DNA of 64,000 bases from Epiperipatus broadwayi (taxonomy: Eukaryota; Onychophora; Udeonychophora; Euonychophora; Peripatidae): assembly GCA_028023455.1 (NCBI GenBank), contig JAQFVV010012530.1, positions 1,552,001 to 1,616,000 of the forward strand, written 5' to 3'. Position 1 is the first letter of the stretch; the number at the start of each line of letters is the position of its first letter. Positions 12,540 through 23,816 of the stretch are shown here, piece after piece. A model generated the notes under the pieces. It searched no databases, was not told where the DNA came from, and saw only the letters and a list, made by a program, of their open reading frames with translations. The position numbers and the translations under genes were made by a program.

Positions 12540-13340
12540 TTAAACTAAAATATCTTTCTAAACTGCTAATATAGTCAGTTGGAGCCTCCTCTGCATGTCC
12601 TGAAAAAACTCTAAATTTGACTGGTATTAGAATTATATGTGTGTGTCAACATCTGTGTATACATCCCTACTAACATCTGGTTGATTATTTTCCTGTACAA
12701 TACATATTTTTTCCATAGCCAAATTTACCCTAGATGACATTTTTTTTCTTTTATCCCTAGCTCTATTTTCATTAATCTCTCTGTTATCTCTTTGTACATT
12801 TTAATTTGACTTACACCTTTCCTTTGAATATTTTCAATTGCTTGAGTCAAGTAATTGATTTCTACCTTTGCCTCAGTCAACCTTTTACTATTCTCTATTT
12901 TTACCTCTTCAACTATCTCATGCAATTGTTCAAACTTCTTTTCCTGGTCACCTTTAGTCAATTGATCTTCCAGACTTACTTCGCCAATTTTGCTTTCAAA
13001 CTCTACAAAACGATTTTTCAACCTGCCTATTATTTACTCAGTTAATTGCTCTATCTGTTTTTTGTTCTCTTTTGTCTAACTCTCAATTTGGCTTTTCATT
13101 TCTGTGAACATGCTTTCCATGTTCTCTTTACTTGTTTTAAGATCCTCATTCTGTTTTTCAAACTTTCTATTCAATTCTGTTTTGTTCTTCCATTCGTTTA
13201 CTTTCCATGTACTCTTTATTTATTTTAAGATCCTCACTTTGTTTTTCAATTTTTTTATCAATTCTGTATAACATTTTCATGATCATGTTTGTAAATGAAC
13301 TATTATGAGCCCCAGTTTTGCTTTCTTGAGCTTCCATTTT
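12540..13340 (-). pseudogene. Gag-like remnant of the LTR retrotransposon
   Basis: Read on the minus strand, a Lys/Glu-rich coiled-coil stretch (about 98 codons, 13,021-12,725) is followed, after stops and frame changes, by FRVFSGHAEEAPTDYISSL, LNKLTK, and further on a TWWEF-like motif. Known: LTR-element Gag capsids carry 'PxxFxGxxEExPxxFxxxLExYF' and 'A-x-T-W-W'. The order fits a Gag with an N-terminal coiled coil. It is plainly broken by several stops and cannot make a full protein. Confidence 0.65.
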
Positions 13341-13783
13341 TGCTTTAGCTCAGGTAGTCATATATAAGTTTAGAACTAGCCAACCATCTTTCTATAAATT
13401 TTTATACAAAAATGCATATTTCTTTTATTTATATAATAACTAGAATGCTCACTTCTCTTTCCAGAAAACAACCTTTCTAAAACTGCAAGGAACTTTAATT
13501 TTAATGCCTTATTTTATTTATTTGTATATTAGTATTATCTCTATCACTCCATTTCTTATCACTGTCATTGTCTAAGACACTTATGAGTTTATTAATTGAT
13601 TTTTATTTATAACAAAATAATTGATTCTATTTCTCAGCCAACCAAGTATTTATATTCCATGTTTCAATGAGTAATTTATATTTTTCCAAATATTAATAAT
13701 AAAAAAAAATTGTAAAACTAAACTGGGTTCAATCACTATTTATTTTAATCAAGATAATCCTGGAACCAGGTCCCCAAATGAAA

Positions 13784-14914
13784 TGGTAACCATTTTTTTG
13801 ATAATTGGTAATAATTAAGTTAACAATAAAATGACAAATACAATATTTGCAAATTAATTTTAGTTTAGGAGAATTTAAAGATCAGTAGTAATAGGTGATC
13901 GTGTATATGGTGGAGTGACTACATACAACTTATTTATAATTGACAAGTGTATAATAGTCCCAAGCAACAATCAAATTGAACATACATAAAAACAAGTTTC
14001 CATGCAGATTCAATTATATTTTCTGATCGAGACCCTTCTACCTAATACATTAACAAAATAAATAATCAGCTTGGACTTTGGATGAGAAATGACAACAAAA
14101 TTATTAACAATCACAAATAACTTTAATTAATAAGTAAAATTATGATAATAAAAGAAAATGTTTACATATTTACACTTAAAAAAAAATTATATGACAATCA
14201 TCATGCATGAGAGAGAAAAAAACCTTTGTAACTTTATAATAGCTCATTGAGAAAAAGCTAATAAAAGGTTCAATTCATACCTTGCTATCTTTGTGAGATC
14301 ACATATATTTTGTCTCAATGTGAAATTATGGCCATTAATCACTAATTTTTAATGTCTGCTAGCAATATTAACATTTTAGCTTCCTTTAATTCTTTCCGTG
14401 ACAGTTTTGCTATGAAGATTTCCATTGCAATTTTCCTATGAGTATTTAAAATAGGTAGATTCACAGATTAATTATAGAAGTACATTTCTAAGGGATAAAC
14501 ACTTTAGATGGCTACTTTTCTTCTTATAGCAAGTAACTGTCAAATATTTCTTCAGCATTAGATAGTGATGAATAGATTGGCAGAATCAAAGTTAATTTTA
14601 AGGCATTTTTTTTTGCTTACAGTTCCATTTTCAGTTACAATGCTGGAAAGATCAGGTAAAGCATTCTAGAGGATTCTCTACTCCATAAAATGCATAAATA
14701 ATCCTCACAAATTTTATTGACTTCTATTCAGTAAAAGACATGAAGAAGTAACAATCCTTCCCTCACTTCTTGGAAATGTAGACCATTTTAATGCTTTTAT
14801 TTTCTCCCGGTCACTTGCGACTAGTTTCAATAGCAATATTTCTTTTATTTAAAATAGTAATATTATTTTAAAATAAAAAAATTATATATTTTAATTTTAT
14901 ACTTATTGTTACCA
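13784..14914 (-). repeat. Right LTR, ending 13 nt from KIF14 exon 6
   Basis: Begins TGGTAAC and ends GTTACCA at 14,914, giving a 7-bp terminal inverted repeat. Only 13 bases (14,915-14,927) lie between this end and the last base of exon 6, so the element occupies the first part of the intron from position +14 onwards. Confidence 0.78.
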
Positions 14915-14927
14915 TTTTACATTGTAC

Positions 14928-15035
14928 CTTAGTTTGAGTCAAAACAATGTTAAAAGCGGAGTGAGACCGGCTACTTTTCTCATTCATTCCTGTAGCAGCA
15001 GTTGCTCGCTGTTTATTACCCATTGAAAGCCAAAT
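14928..15035 (-). CDS. KIF14: KIF14-like exon 6: motor domain with switch I (residues 398-433)
   Basis: 108 bp, 36 codons, phase 0 both ends, acceptor ATTTTACAG. It encodes GNKQRATAATGMNEKSSRSH and then SAFNIVLTQTK, covering switch I (N-x-x-S-S-R-S-H, nucleotide sensing) with every key residue present. The donor is GTACAA, a poor match to GTAAGT beyond position +3. The edge of an LTR retrotransposon begins only 13 nt into the intron. Confidence 0.93.
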
Positions 15036-15193
15036 CTGTAAAATAAAATTTAAAGAATTCATACTAAATTAAAAAATTTTATACTTTTTATTTTTTTTAT
15101 ATAACTAATGATTTTTGACAAACTCACAAATAATTTTACTGCTTCCCATATAAAGCTCATAATATAACCTATTCCTGGAATATATAAATCCAG

Positions 15194-15688
15194 AAACATT
15201 ACTAAGATAATTCGCAAGCCAGATCTCCAAAAAATTATTTACACTTGCAAATAATGCCCATCTTTTTTTTATTTCAATGTTAATCTATTAGTCAGAAAAA
15301 AAATAACATTATAATATTAATATCATCTACGTTGTTTATTACTTTTTATAATGCTTTTTTACAACCCATTATTGACAGTTTCTATTGCCCCAGCAATATT
15401 TTCCAGAACTTCTACTTATATTTCCAAATCTTACATAAGTAGAAATTCTGAAGAAGATTGCTGGAGCAATTGAAACCGTCAATAGTCAGTTGTAAAAAAG
15501 CATTGTAAAAAGTAATAAAAAACATAGATGATATTAATATTATATGGATTTGGCAATACAATAAGAAAGATAAAGTTATAATATTTCATAAAAAAATAAA
15601 AAATAGATTGACAGATATAAAAACAGGGTGGAAATTATGTGTTTAAATTCTTTGGGGATCTGGTTTGCGAATTATCTCAGTAATGTTT
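15194..15688. repeat. Hairpin (foldback) element, MITE-like, copy 1
   Basis: Nearly the whole 495 bp is an inverted repeat: outer arms carry ACTAAGATAATTCGCAAGCC and its complement near 15,655-15,688. The inner core (about 15,309-15,543) carries CTTTTTTACAACCCA, TTGCCCCAGCAATATT and AGAACTTCTACTTAT with their complements. The core is repeated at 43,290-43,530. No coding capacity, consistent with a non-autonomous foldback element. Confidence 0.8.
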
Positions 15689-16269
15689 TTATACTTGATT
15701 ATTCAATGAATAGATTACCTTTTTTAAAAAAAAAAATCTCCATTTTTTTTTTCAAATACGATCAATTTTTATGCTGTAAGTAGTTTACTCAGTACACATT
15801 ATTGTCTGGTTATATTTATTCTAATGTCTAACTACTCAGCTGGCCTTCAGCAGAGAAATGATATATAATAATCATCCAAATCAGTCAATGTTTACACAAT
15901 CCCAATGTCAATAACAACAATCTCAACTTGTTGTCAAGGCAACCATCTTTTAACAATAAAGTTGGAATAGAACTAGTATGAATTAAAACTATTTATATAC
16001 AACTGAAATGATTATTTTAAATCAAATCTGATTTTCTTTGACCACTATGGATATTGTAATTTACAAAAGTATAAGAAAGTCAAACTTGATATATAATAAT
16101 AACTCTATTTTGTCTATAATCAATTTTAATTAATAGTTGTTCTATTATTATGAAAACAAAATTTTTTTATTGATTTAAATGCAAATGGTCTATTACAATA
16201 AACTAAATATATTATTTTTATATTAGCAGTACATTTCTCTATGATTGCTAAACAGGAACTGTGAGAATC

Positions 16270-17450
16270 ATTAATAATAAACACATGACCACCATTTCTT
16301 ATGCTTATATAAGCTGTAAATACAGTAGCAAACTCTTTATACAATACTATCACCCAGTGCAAGCCGAAGTAATCAATGCATGCTAAAAGGTTTGTACATA
16401 AAATCCCTACCTAGTGCATACTCATCCAATACCCACAGATTATTATTAAACCGGCAAAACTCTCTATATATATTGCCACTCAGTGCAAGCCATAATAATC
16501 AATGGATGCCAGAAGGCTTGTGCATAAAATCCCCATCTAGTGCCTACTCATCCCTTATCCCCAGACTAGTTTCTGGCTTGTTGGCCTTCGTCAGTGAGGA
16601 GCCTTGGATCAGAGAGCACTGCACCTAGATCTTAGAATCTAATGCAACCCCCCAGAAGCCACCTTTTATCTCTACTTAACTACAAAACTATGCGAATTAA
16701 ATTGAAAACACCGTAATATTTTCAATCGAAACTCATCAGCTTATATAGTCATATAGGTCTGAACTCAGTTCAGTACCTTATACATTTTGGTGTCTTTAGT
16801 TCTTTAATAACCATAGCTACCACTATCCTATTAGGCAGGATTGTTTTTAAGCCAATAAAGATCACATGATCACTATTTCTTATGCTTGCACTTAACTGTT
16901 ATTAAAACAGGCAAAACTCTCCTGTATTGTCGCTCAGTGCAAGCCAGAGTGATCATGTGATGTTTATTGGCTTAAAACCAATCCAGCCTAATAGGATAGT
17001 GGTGGCTATGAGTATTAAAGAACCAAAGGCACAAAAATGTATAGGTACTGAACTGATTTCAGACCTATATGACTATATAAGCCAATGAGCTTAGATTAAA
17101 AATATTATGGTGTATTCAATTTAAGTCTCATAGTTTTGTAGTTAAATAGAGATAAAAGGTGGCTGCTGGAGAGTTGCATTAGATCCTAAGATCTAGGTGC
17201 AGTGCTATCAGATCCAAGGCTCCTCACTGACGAAGGCCACAAGCCAGAAACTAGTCTGGGAATAATGGATGAGTAGGCACTAGATGGAGGTTTTATGCAC
17301 AAGCGTTCTGGCACCCATTGATTCCTCTGGCTTGCACTGAGTGGCAATACGTATAGAGAGTTTTGCCTATTTTAATAACAGTTAAGAACAAGCATAAGAA
17401 ATAGTGATCATGTGATGTTTATTGGCTTTACCCACAGACTAGTTTCTAAC
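16270..17450. repeat. Rep1 dispersed repeat, head-to-head inverted pair
   Basis: A forward copy (about 16,270-16,860) with the landmarks TTGCCACTCAGTGCAAGCC, GGCTTGTGCATAAAATCCCC and AGACTAGTTTCTGGCTTG is followed by a short second start and then an inverted copy (about 16,930-17,440). The unit is about 560-590 bp and starts and ends near GCCAATAAA. Further copies lie at 42.8, 57.1 and 59.4 kb with fragments elsewhere, so this is a multi-copy family. Its open frames are inherited by all copies and look fortuitous. Confidence 0.8.
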
Positions 17451-17770
17451 TTGTGGCTTTCATCAGTGAAGAACCTTGGATTTGAGAGTGCACCTAGTCA
17501 TTTCGATCTAATCCTCCAATAGCCACTTTTTACCTTGTTAGTTTTCATTTTGAGCTTACAGCTTTATAATTAACTAAATAAATAAAAGATGGCTGCTAGA
17601 GGGTTACATTAGATTCAAAGGTCTAGGTGCAGTCATTTTAGTTCCAAGGATCCTTATTGATTAAAGCCGCAAGCTAGAAATTTGTCTTGAGGACATTGAA
17701 TGAGTAGTCAGTAGATAGGGATTTTATTCTTTTAGCATCCATCGATTACTGTGGCTTCTATTGTTTTAAT
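17440..17770. repeat. Decayed Rep1 fragment, inverted pair
   Basis: More diverged Rep1 pieces: ACAGACTAGTTTCTAACTTG with a following TCAGTGAAGAACCTTGGAT, then an inverted piece with GCTAGAGGGTTACATTAGAT and GTCTAGGTGCAGTCA. Clearly older than the adjacent copies. Confidence 0.65.
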
Positions 17771-19859
17771 AAAAATACGTTGCTAATCTTACCAACAATA
17801 ATAGTATTCAAAATAACACTATAGAGTACATCTGTGTCTTTTCTTAAACATAAATATTACTGAGAGCAATTACTCTAAAGCCATCTACAGTAAAATTGAG
17901 TAATCAATGGATACAACATAGTATATTGCTGACACCCCGCCCTCCAGCTCCAGATCAACTAGATTTTGAATTTTGCTTTCACCAGTGACTAGAATTCAAC
18001 ACTCTAAACAAATGAAAGCAGAAACCAGAAATTACTGTTTAGAGATGGGGATTTTTATGGCTTTATATCAGTAGTGTGCATTCTTTTTGCACTATTGACT
18101 CCCTTCATTGAACGAAAATTTGATGCGACTTATTATTTGTTTTTACCAGGCCTAAATTATAAGTACAACTATGTAAGGATATTCATAATAAAATGATAGT
18201 AGTTCTAATTAGTATACAAATTTATATTCCCTAATATTTTTGTATTAAGTACATAAGATTTGAAAAATTTTGAAACAAATCGTATACTTGTAAAAAAATT
18301 GATATATATAAAATCAATTTATTTTCATGTGATTTTTATCTATTTTAAAAAATTAAATTCTTTCAAAAAAAAAAACATTATCAAAAGTTAAGACAATTTC
18401 TTAAAAATTTGGTGCCTCCAACTATATATGTGTGTAGCACCCCCTGGGGATTGTGACCCACAGCTTGCGCACTACTGCTCTGTATCATCGGCTTTCTATT
18501 GATTATTCAAGCATACAATAGATGGATCTAAAGTAAGATAAAGATACCTGTTCTTCAAAACATATGGTCATGTGATATTAGTAATAAAAGTACCTATAAT
18601 CCAGAAAGTAGAAAAAGTAGAAAATTTTCAGAAAAAGTAAGACATAAAAATTTTTTAAAAATTCAACTTTACATTAAGCAAACACTCCGATATAAAATAA
18701 TGCAGAAATTCATATAAAAATATATTAATTAAGTAGATCCTATAAGATCATATGATGTTAAAGCAAAGAGCATAAAAGTTTTATTCGATTTGATCAAATA
18801 TATTTACACATTTTTAAAATTTCCTCTATTGAAAATCATTCTAGAAATCTTCCAGAGTGAGACTTCTACTTTTAAACTGGGTTAAACATGGATGTAGAAA
18901 TCACTGTAAAAGACAAAACTCAAAAAAAAAAAAAAAATGCATATAAATAGATATGAAATGTTAAAAAAAAACAATGTTATCTCGTAAATATTTTAATTAA
19001 ATTATTTAGTAAAAATTACAAGGTTAACTTTACAATCAAAATATTGCTTGACTGAAATAGGCCTTCAGAAGCAAGTAGAAAGTAGGATTATGGATATTAC
19101 TATTAGCAGTCATTCGTAAATGAATAGTTCATTCTACCTCCAGAAAAAGAACACCACAAAGATAAAAAGACAAAAACTAAAAAAGTTAAAAAAACAAATC
19201 AAAAAACAAGTTGAAATTGCCAGTCCTATAATTAAAGGGTGGAGATAGAGATGTATAAACACTAAATTCTGTTGTCCCAAATAATACCGAGAAGTGACAG
19301 ATAGCACGAAAAGTTCATAATGATTGATCTTTATGCGAACTTTAATGTCTGAAGATAATAAAGTTAAAAAAAAACAGGGGCAAAAAGAATGAGACAAAGT
19401 ATGTATTTCAAATGTTAAAAATCTTCTTACCAATTTTTTTTTTTATTTTCCATAAATTTTTTTGTAAGTTGATATATTGTTCGTATTCTTATGTTTATAA
19501 TAATTATTAAATAGTTTATTGCTTGGCAGCTCATAAAGATGGAGCTCAGCTGTGATCCTTCCATCTTGAACTCCAAAATACATTCTGCTACTGCACTAAA
19601 CCATATAGAGCATATATAGTAAATATATTAATGTTATGTCAGCCAGTTATAATACCCGCTGATGGACAATCCTTGCAGGGAGCTAACCTTACCCTGCCTA
19701 TATAGGTACACAATATTTATAACCCAATAAGACTAATGCCGGTAAAATTATTTAGTGAAATTTTAATTACAATATACATGTCAAAAGAAGTATTAATTAT
19801 ACATTAAATATAATCATGCAAACACATTAATATAATTATGTTTACACCATAAAGCCCGA

Positions 19860-20220
19860 CGGCAAACAAAAATTATAAAGATCAGTGTGAACTGCTTTAC
19901 AGTCCCTATCCTTATACTGATGCTTGGACGTTTGGATGACAGCAGTTTGCTCTGAAGATACTGCGCTACAAAGCGCCTTTTAAAAGTCTATCTGCAGCAG
20001 CAGAGCTTCAAATTGCTGGGTCCCAAATTCTTTACATTGCATTCATTTTCCATTGTCCTGATTCCCTGGATTTGATTGTCTCATCTTGTCCGTCCTGGTC
20101 AGATTAATCACTCCCAGTTCACATGCAGTAGAAGATTTAGACTTAAGTCTTAATTTGATTAATTATCTTTGCAGTCCGAATACTTTTTAATTACACATCT
20201 TGTTCACCTTCTCATCTAAA
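19860..20220. other. Relatively GC-richer block of unknown nature
   Basis: About 360 bp with noticeably more G+C than its surroundings and few A/T runs, including GCGCTACAAAGCGCC and CTGCAGCAGCAGAGC. No open frame of note on either strand and no second copy in the window. It could be a fragment of a mobile element or an unrecognised regulatory or noncoding sequence. Confidence 0.4.
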
Positions 20221-20889
20221 GGGATTGCTTTCTTACTGTTTTAAAATAATACAACTATTAAAGTTAGCTTTTCCATTTATTTAATATTTAATTACCGAAG
20301 TATTTTTATCCTTCATGTATATATAACTTACATATGTCTGTGCTATAAATTATACATGTACATATGTTTAAATATTAAATTCACATCTACAACATTTATT
20401 ATTATTACTTTCCGTGTATTTTAATTATACACACACATAACAGTTAAAGAATAAGTTTTAGATTTTTTTTTTTGTTTTGCACTGATCCCGGTGAAAAGGG
20501 GGAAAAAATAACTACAATATTATTATATGTTGATGAACTTCAATTTAATAAAAAAAGAAATAGTAATTCATCTAAATTAAAAAAAAACTGAAATTTCAAA
20601 TTCTTGTTATTCATCTTGATGGAGATACTTATAAACAAATGCTAAAAAATTATATTCAAATTATTGTATCTTTAAAAATAAAAGATAAATATTATGAATC
20701 AAGAATAGGTTTTGATTTTAAAAATAGTATGTATGTTCTAGACTCCAAAGAAAGATTGAAATAAATGGAAATTATTAATAATTATGATCAATTGATAATA
20801 TTTGTTATCAAAGATAGTAATTCACTGTCAGACTTAATTTCTAACTCTTGCGCAGAACAATTATATAATACTTTTATCTTTTACTTGTT

Positions 20890-21560
20890 AAGTTCAAACA
20901 ATTCCTGATTACGTGAGCAACTTACCAGGCTGTTCATTATATGAAACTAGTGTGTTTTACCCAACACATATGGATTAAAGGTCACTTCATTTCCAAAACA
21001 GCTGACCAAAGTGATCAATTATGTAGAACTTATGATTGTCTTCTATTACTTAAACATCACACAACTTCTTGAGTAATTGACAAGATTGGTTAATTGTGCA
21101 TAATTTTTTTGAGTACTAAATGTTGCTTTGTTTTTGAACATCACTTGTACTTTTGAAATATTGACCACATTAATAAAATTATATGTAACATTTACCTTTT
21201 ATCACTTACTGCCCAAGCATCACTTGATTCCAAGGATCTGACCAGAGTGGTCAACTGTATATGATTTTTGAGTACTACATATTACTTTGTGCTTGAACAT
21301 TAACTGGGTATTCTAAACAATGGACGAGAGTGTAAGATTTATCTCTTACCACTTAATGCTTGAAAATCACTTGATTTCATGAGCAATTGAACAGACAGAT
21401 CAATTATATGTGAAGTTTGTGTTTTATCCAACACTTATCGCTTGAATATCATTTCACTTCCAGGAAGATTGACTTATTAATGGCAAGTGATTTTTAAGGC
21501 TTTTGTTATGTCATTTTGTGTTTAAATAACATGTGATTTCATGAATGGTCGGCCATACAA
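20890..21560. repeat. Degenerate tandem array, period about 80 bp
   Basis: Eight diverged units can be aligned on a motif like TTGACCAGATTGGTCAATT. Its occurrences begin near 20,921, 21,003, 21,077, 21,161, 21,238, 21,321, 21,387 and 21,469, spaced 66-84 bp. Each is preceded by a phrase like GCTTGAACATCACTTGATTT. Units differ a lot, so the array is old. Confidence 0.75.
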
Positions 21561-21974
21561 TAATTAAAGAAGTCTAAATAAGTTTGCCTGAAATGCAAAA
21601 TTTACTTACCATACTCATGAAAATATTTCTTTTCAGAGATGAAAGCTTTATGTCAGACACTCAAATCGCAATTAATGACAACCAAAAGCATTCAATTGCA
21701 TCAAATCATAGATTAGCAAAATAACACAAATAAAAATTGAATAAACTAAATAAATAATAATGAAAATAAAAGGCTAAATGATGTGAGATAAAAAACATGA
21801 CACAGAATAAGAGAAGTTCAGAACACAAAAAATTAAATCAAAAGCTGAATAATAGACATAGAACATACAATGTCTGAATCTTTTAAAAAATATGGTTAAA
21901 GCTTTTGATATATAATGAGAATTTTCTGTACTAATAAACAAATTATATATATATAAAATCATCTTTTATCTTAC

Positions 21975-23125
21975 AAAATAAATAGAAATTGATATAACAA
22001 AAGGTGGACATCATTTATAAGTTCATTTGGAAATTTAGCTTGTATTATGTTTTGGAAATTTAGCTTGTATTATGTTTAGTCTGGATTATATATGTGATTT
22101 AATAATCACAAACTGATGTAAATACAAACATGTGTAAATACCTTTCTAATATATTTATTACAGAATATGAAAACAAATATACAATTGAATTTGCAATAAC
22201 TATATATTGCCTACCATTATTGGCAAGATATAGCTTCTAGTTTTGGGTGAACTATGGAAGGAGAGACTGCAATTGCCCTTATAAGTTTTCCTACTACTTC
22301 ATGTTGCATTTTACACCTGACAAAATAAATTGAAATTGATATAATAAAAGATGGACATCATTTACAAGTTCATTTGGAAATTTAGCTTGTATTATGTTTA
22401 GTCTGGATTATATATGTGATTTAATAATCACAAACTGATGTAAATACAAACAGACGTGTAAATACCTTTCTAATATATTTATTACAGAATATGAAAACAA
22501 ATATACAGTTGAATTTACAATATATTTACAATAACTATATATTGCCTACTATTACTGGCAAGATATAGCTTTGGGTGAACTATGGAAGGAGAGACTGCAA
22601 TAGCCCTTATAAGTTTTTCTACTATTTCCAGTTGCATTTTGGCCAGCCTGCCTTGTGAGTAGATCCGATGACATTTCCGCTGTACTATGATAGTTTGCCT
22701 CATGCCAATGTGTGGTTGCTCTAACAGCTTCCATTCCTAAATATGGATTTGTCTCACTGCATCAACTGTTTAACTTTGATAGCTATTGTCTGGAGAACAT
22801 GCATACTATCTTTCAAGTTTGACAGCAATTCTCTGAATAATATATATACAGCAGTACAGGTTTGACAGTAGTTCTTTGGAAAATGTACATACTACAGTTC
22901 AGGTTTGACACTAATTATCTGACCTTACCTTCAAAAAGACTGATAGTTTATTACCAGATCCCCATCCTTAATGAAAACATTTAAATTCAGTGAGCATCAT
23001 TACTTATTGATCCATTCTTGGCATTGGCTATGCGTCATCTATCTGTATATGCATAGGTTTATGGTGATGAATGCCAATCCGATAAGATGAAATCTGAACT
23101 AATCCATTATTTAAAGGCAAGATCC
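21975..23125. repeat. Dispersed repeat with internal ~345-bp tandem duplication
   Basis: The segments beginning near 21,975 and 22,318 are near-identical over about 340 bp (shared TGGATTATATATGTGATTTA, TACAGAATATGAAAACAAAT, GGTGAACTATGGAAGGAGAG). A 25-bp piece (TTGGAAATTTAGCTTGTATT...) is itself doubled at 22,027-22,076. The stretch 22,395-23,125 recurs at 32,383-33,096. Coding capacity is not evident. Confidence 0.8.
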
Positions 23126-23132
23126 CTCCCCC

Positions 23133-23816
23133 TAGCTAATATTAGCTCTGGAGAACATAGTTTTACAGGTGTGATGGTAGGCACTTCTTCGCTTTATAGT
23201 TTCATCTGGCTTCTTTCATGAAATCATGGAAGTGTAAGTTTATTAAAGCTGGCTGATAATCCATCACTGTTGGCTTTCAATTTTTTGACATCTAATGAGG
23301 CTTTGTTGCTGGCTGGTAACATGTAATTTAACCTCAGTTGTTTTCTGTGACGGTAATGTTATTGTTCATCATCAGTTTTAACCACCACTGTTTGTGATCT
23401 TTTAATTTTGATTACCCTTGTTGGAATCCATTTGGCGATTCTCTTAAACATGCGGCATGGATGAGTACCTATCAGCTTTTTTGCACTTTTAGTTTTGTGC
23501 ATTATTTTAGGGCTCAAACATGGATTATTAATTCTTTCTGCTGGGTAGACCCTGTTTGAATTTATAGTTGTGAGCTGGTTCACTTTAGTCACTGTAAAAC
23601 CCTAAGTGAGTGAACTAGTCATGTCCTAATAAATTGCTCTGCTTACCACCAGATACAACCAGAGATAAATATATAGTTTTAGTAGGCATTGTAACTTTAA
23701 CTCTCATCTGTCCCAAGAGTATTATCTGATTGCTTTGCTGCTAGGAGGTCACTGATATTTCTTAATGATAATAGCCCATGTCTTTTTTGACACAATGGAT
23801 ACTGCAGATTTGGTGT
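23133..23816. other. Unassigned block with a short basic antisense open frame
   Basis: Composition is less AT-biased than the intron average. On the minus strand 23,592-23,359 encodes 77 residues rich in Lys and Arg, containing MFKRIAKWIPTRVIKIKR. I do not recognise a family with confidence; a retroelement polyprotein scrap is possible. It sits directly before LTR A. Confidence 0.3.

Larger units (their letters stand above)
9897..14914 (-). mobile_element. Degenerate LTR retrotransposon with gag remnant (Ty3/gypsy-like), minus strand
   Basis: Two diverged direct repeats of about 1.1 kb (9,897-11,001 and 13,784-14,914) flank 2.8 kb of internal sequence with a gag-like remnant on the minus strand. 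The right LTR has the terminal inverted repeat TGGTAAC...GTTACCA; the left one has decayed to ...TTATCA at its far end. Internal length is far below a full element, so pol is missing. No target-site duplication is evident at the outer ends, so the two LTRs may not come from one insertion. Orientation is inferred from gag. Confidence 0.75.
8437..14927 (-). other. 6.5-kb KIF14 intron carrying an LTR retrotransposon remnant
   Basis: The intron between exons 6 and 7. From 9,897 to 14,914 it is occupied by a decayed LTR element. The stretch 8,440-9,896 is AT-rich with no recognisable feature except a 103-codon antisense open frame (9,377-9,688) that I could not assign; it may belong to the neighbouring retroelement. 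Confidence 0.8.

Noticed and set aside
12725-13228. Plus-strand open frames of Phe/Leu-rich sequence (12,806-13,228)
   Set aside because: They are complements of the Lys/Glu-rich coiled coil of the minus-strand gag remnant.
20890-21560. CRISPR-like array
   Set aside because: Units are degenerate throughout with no conserved repeat/unique spacer pattern, and the DNA is from an animal with introns.
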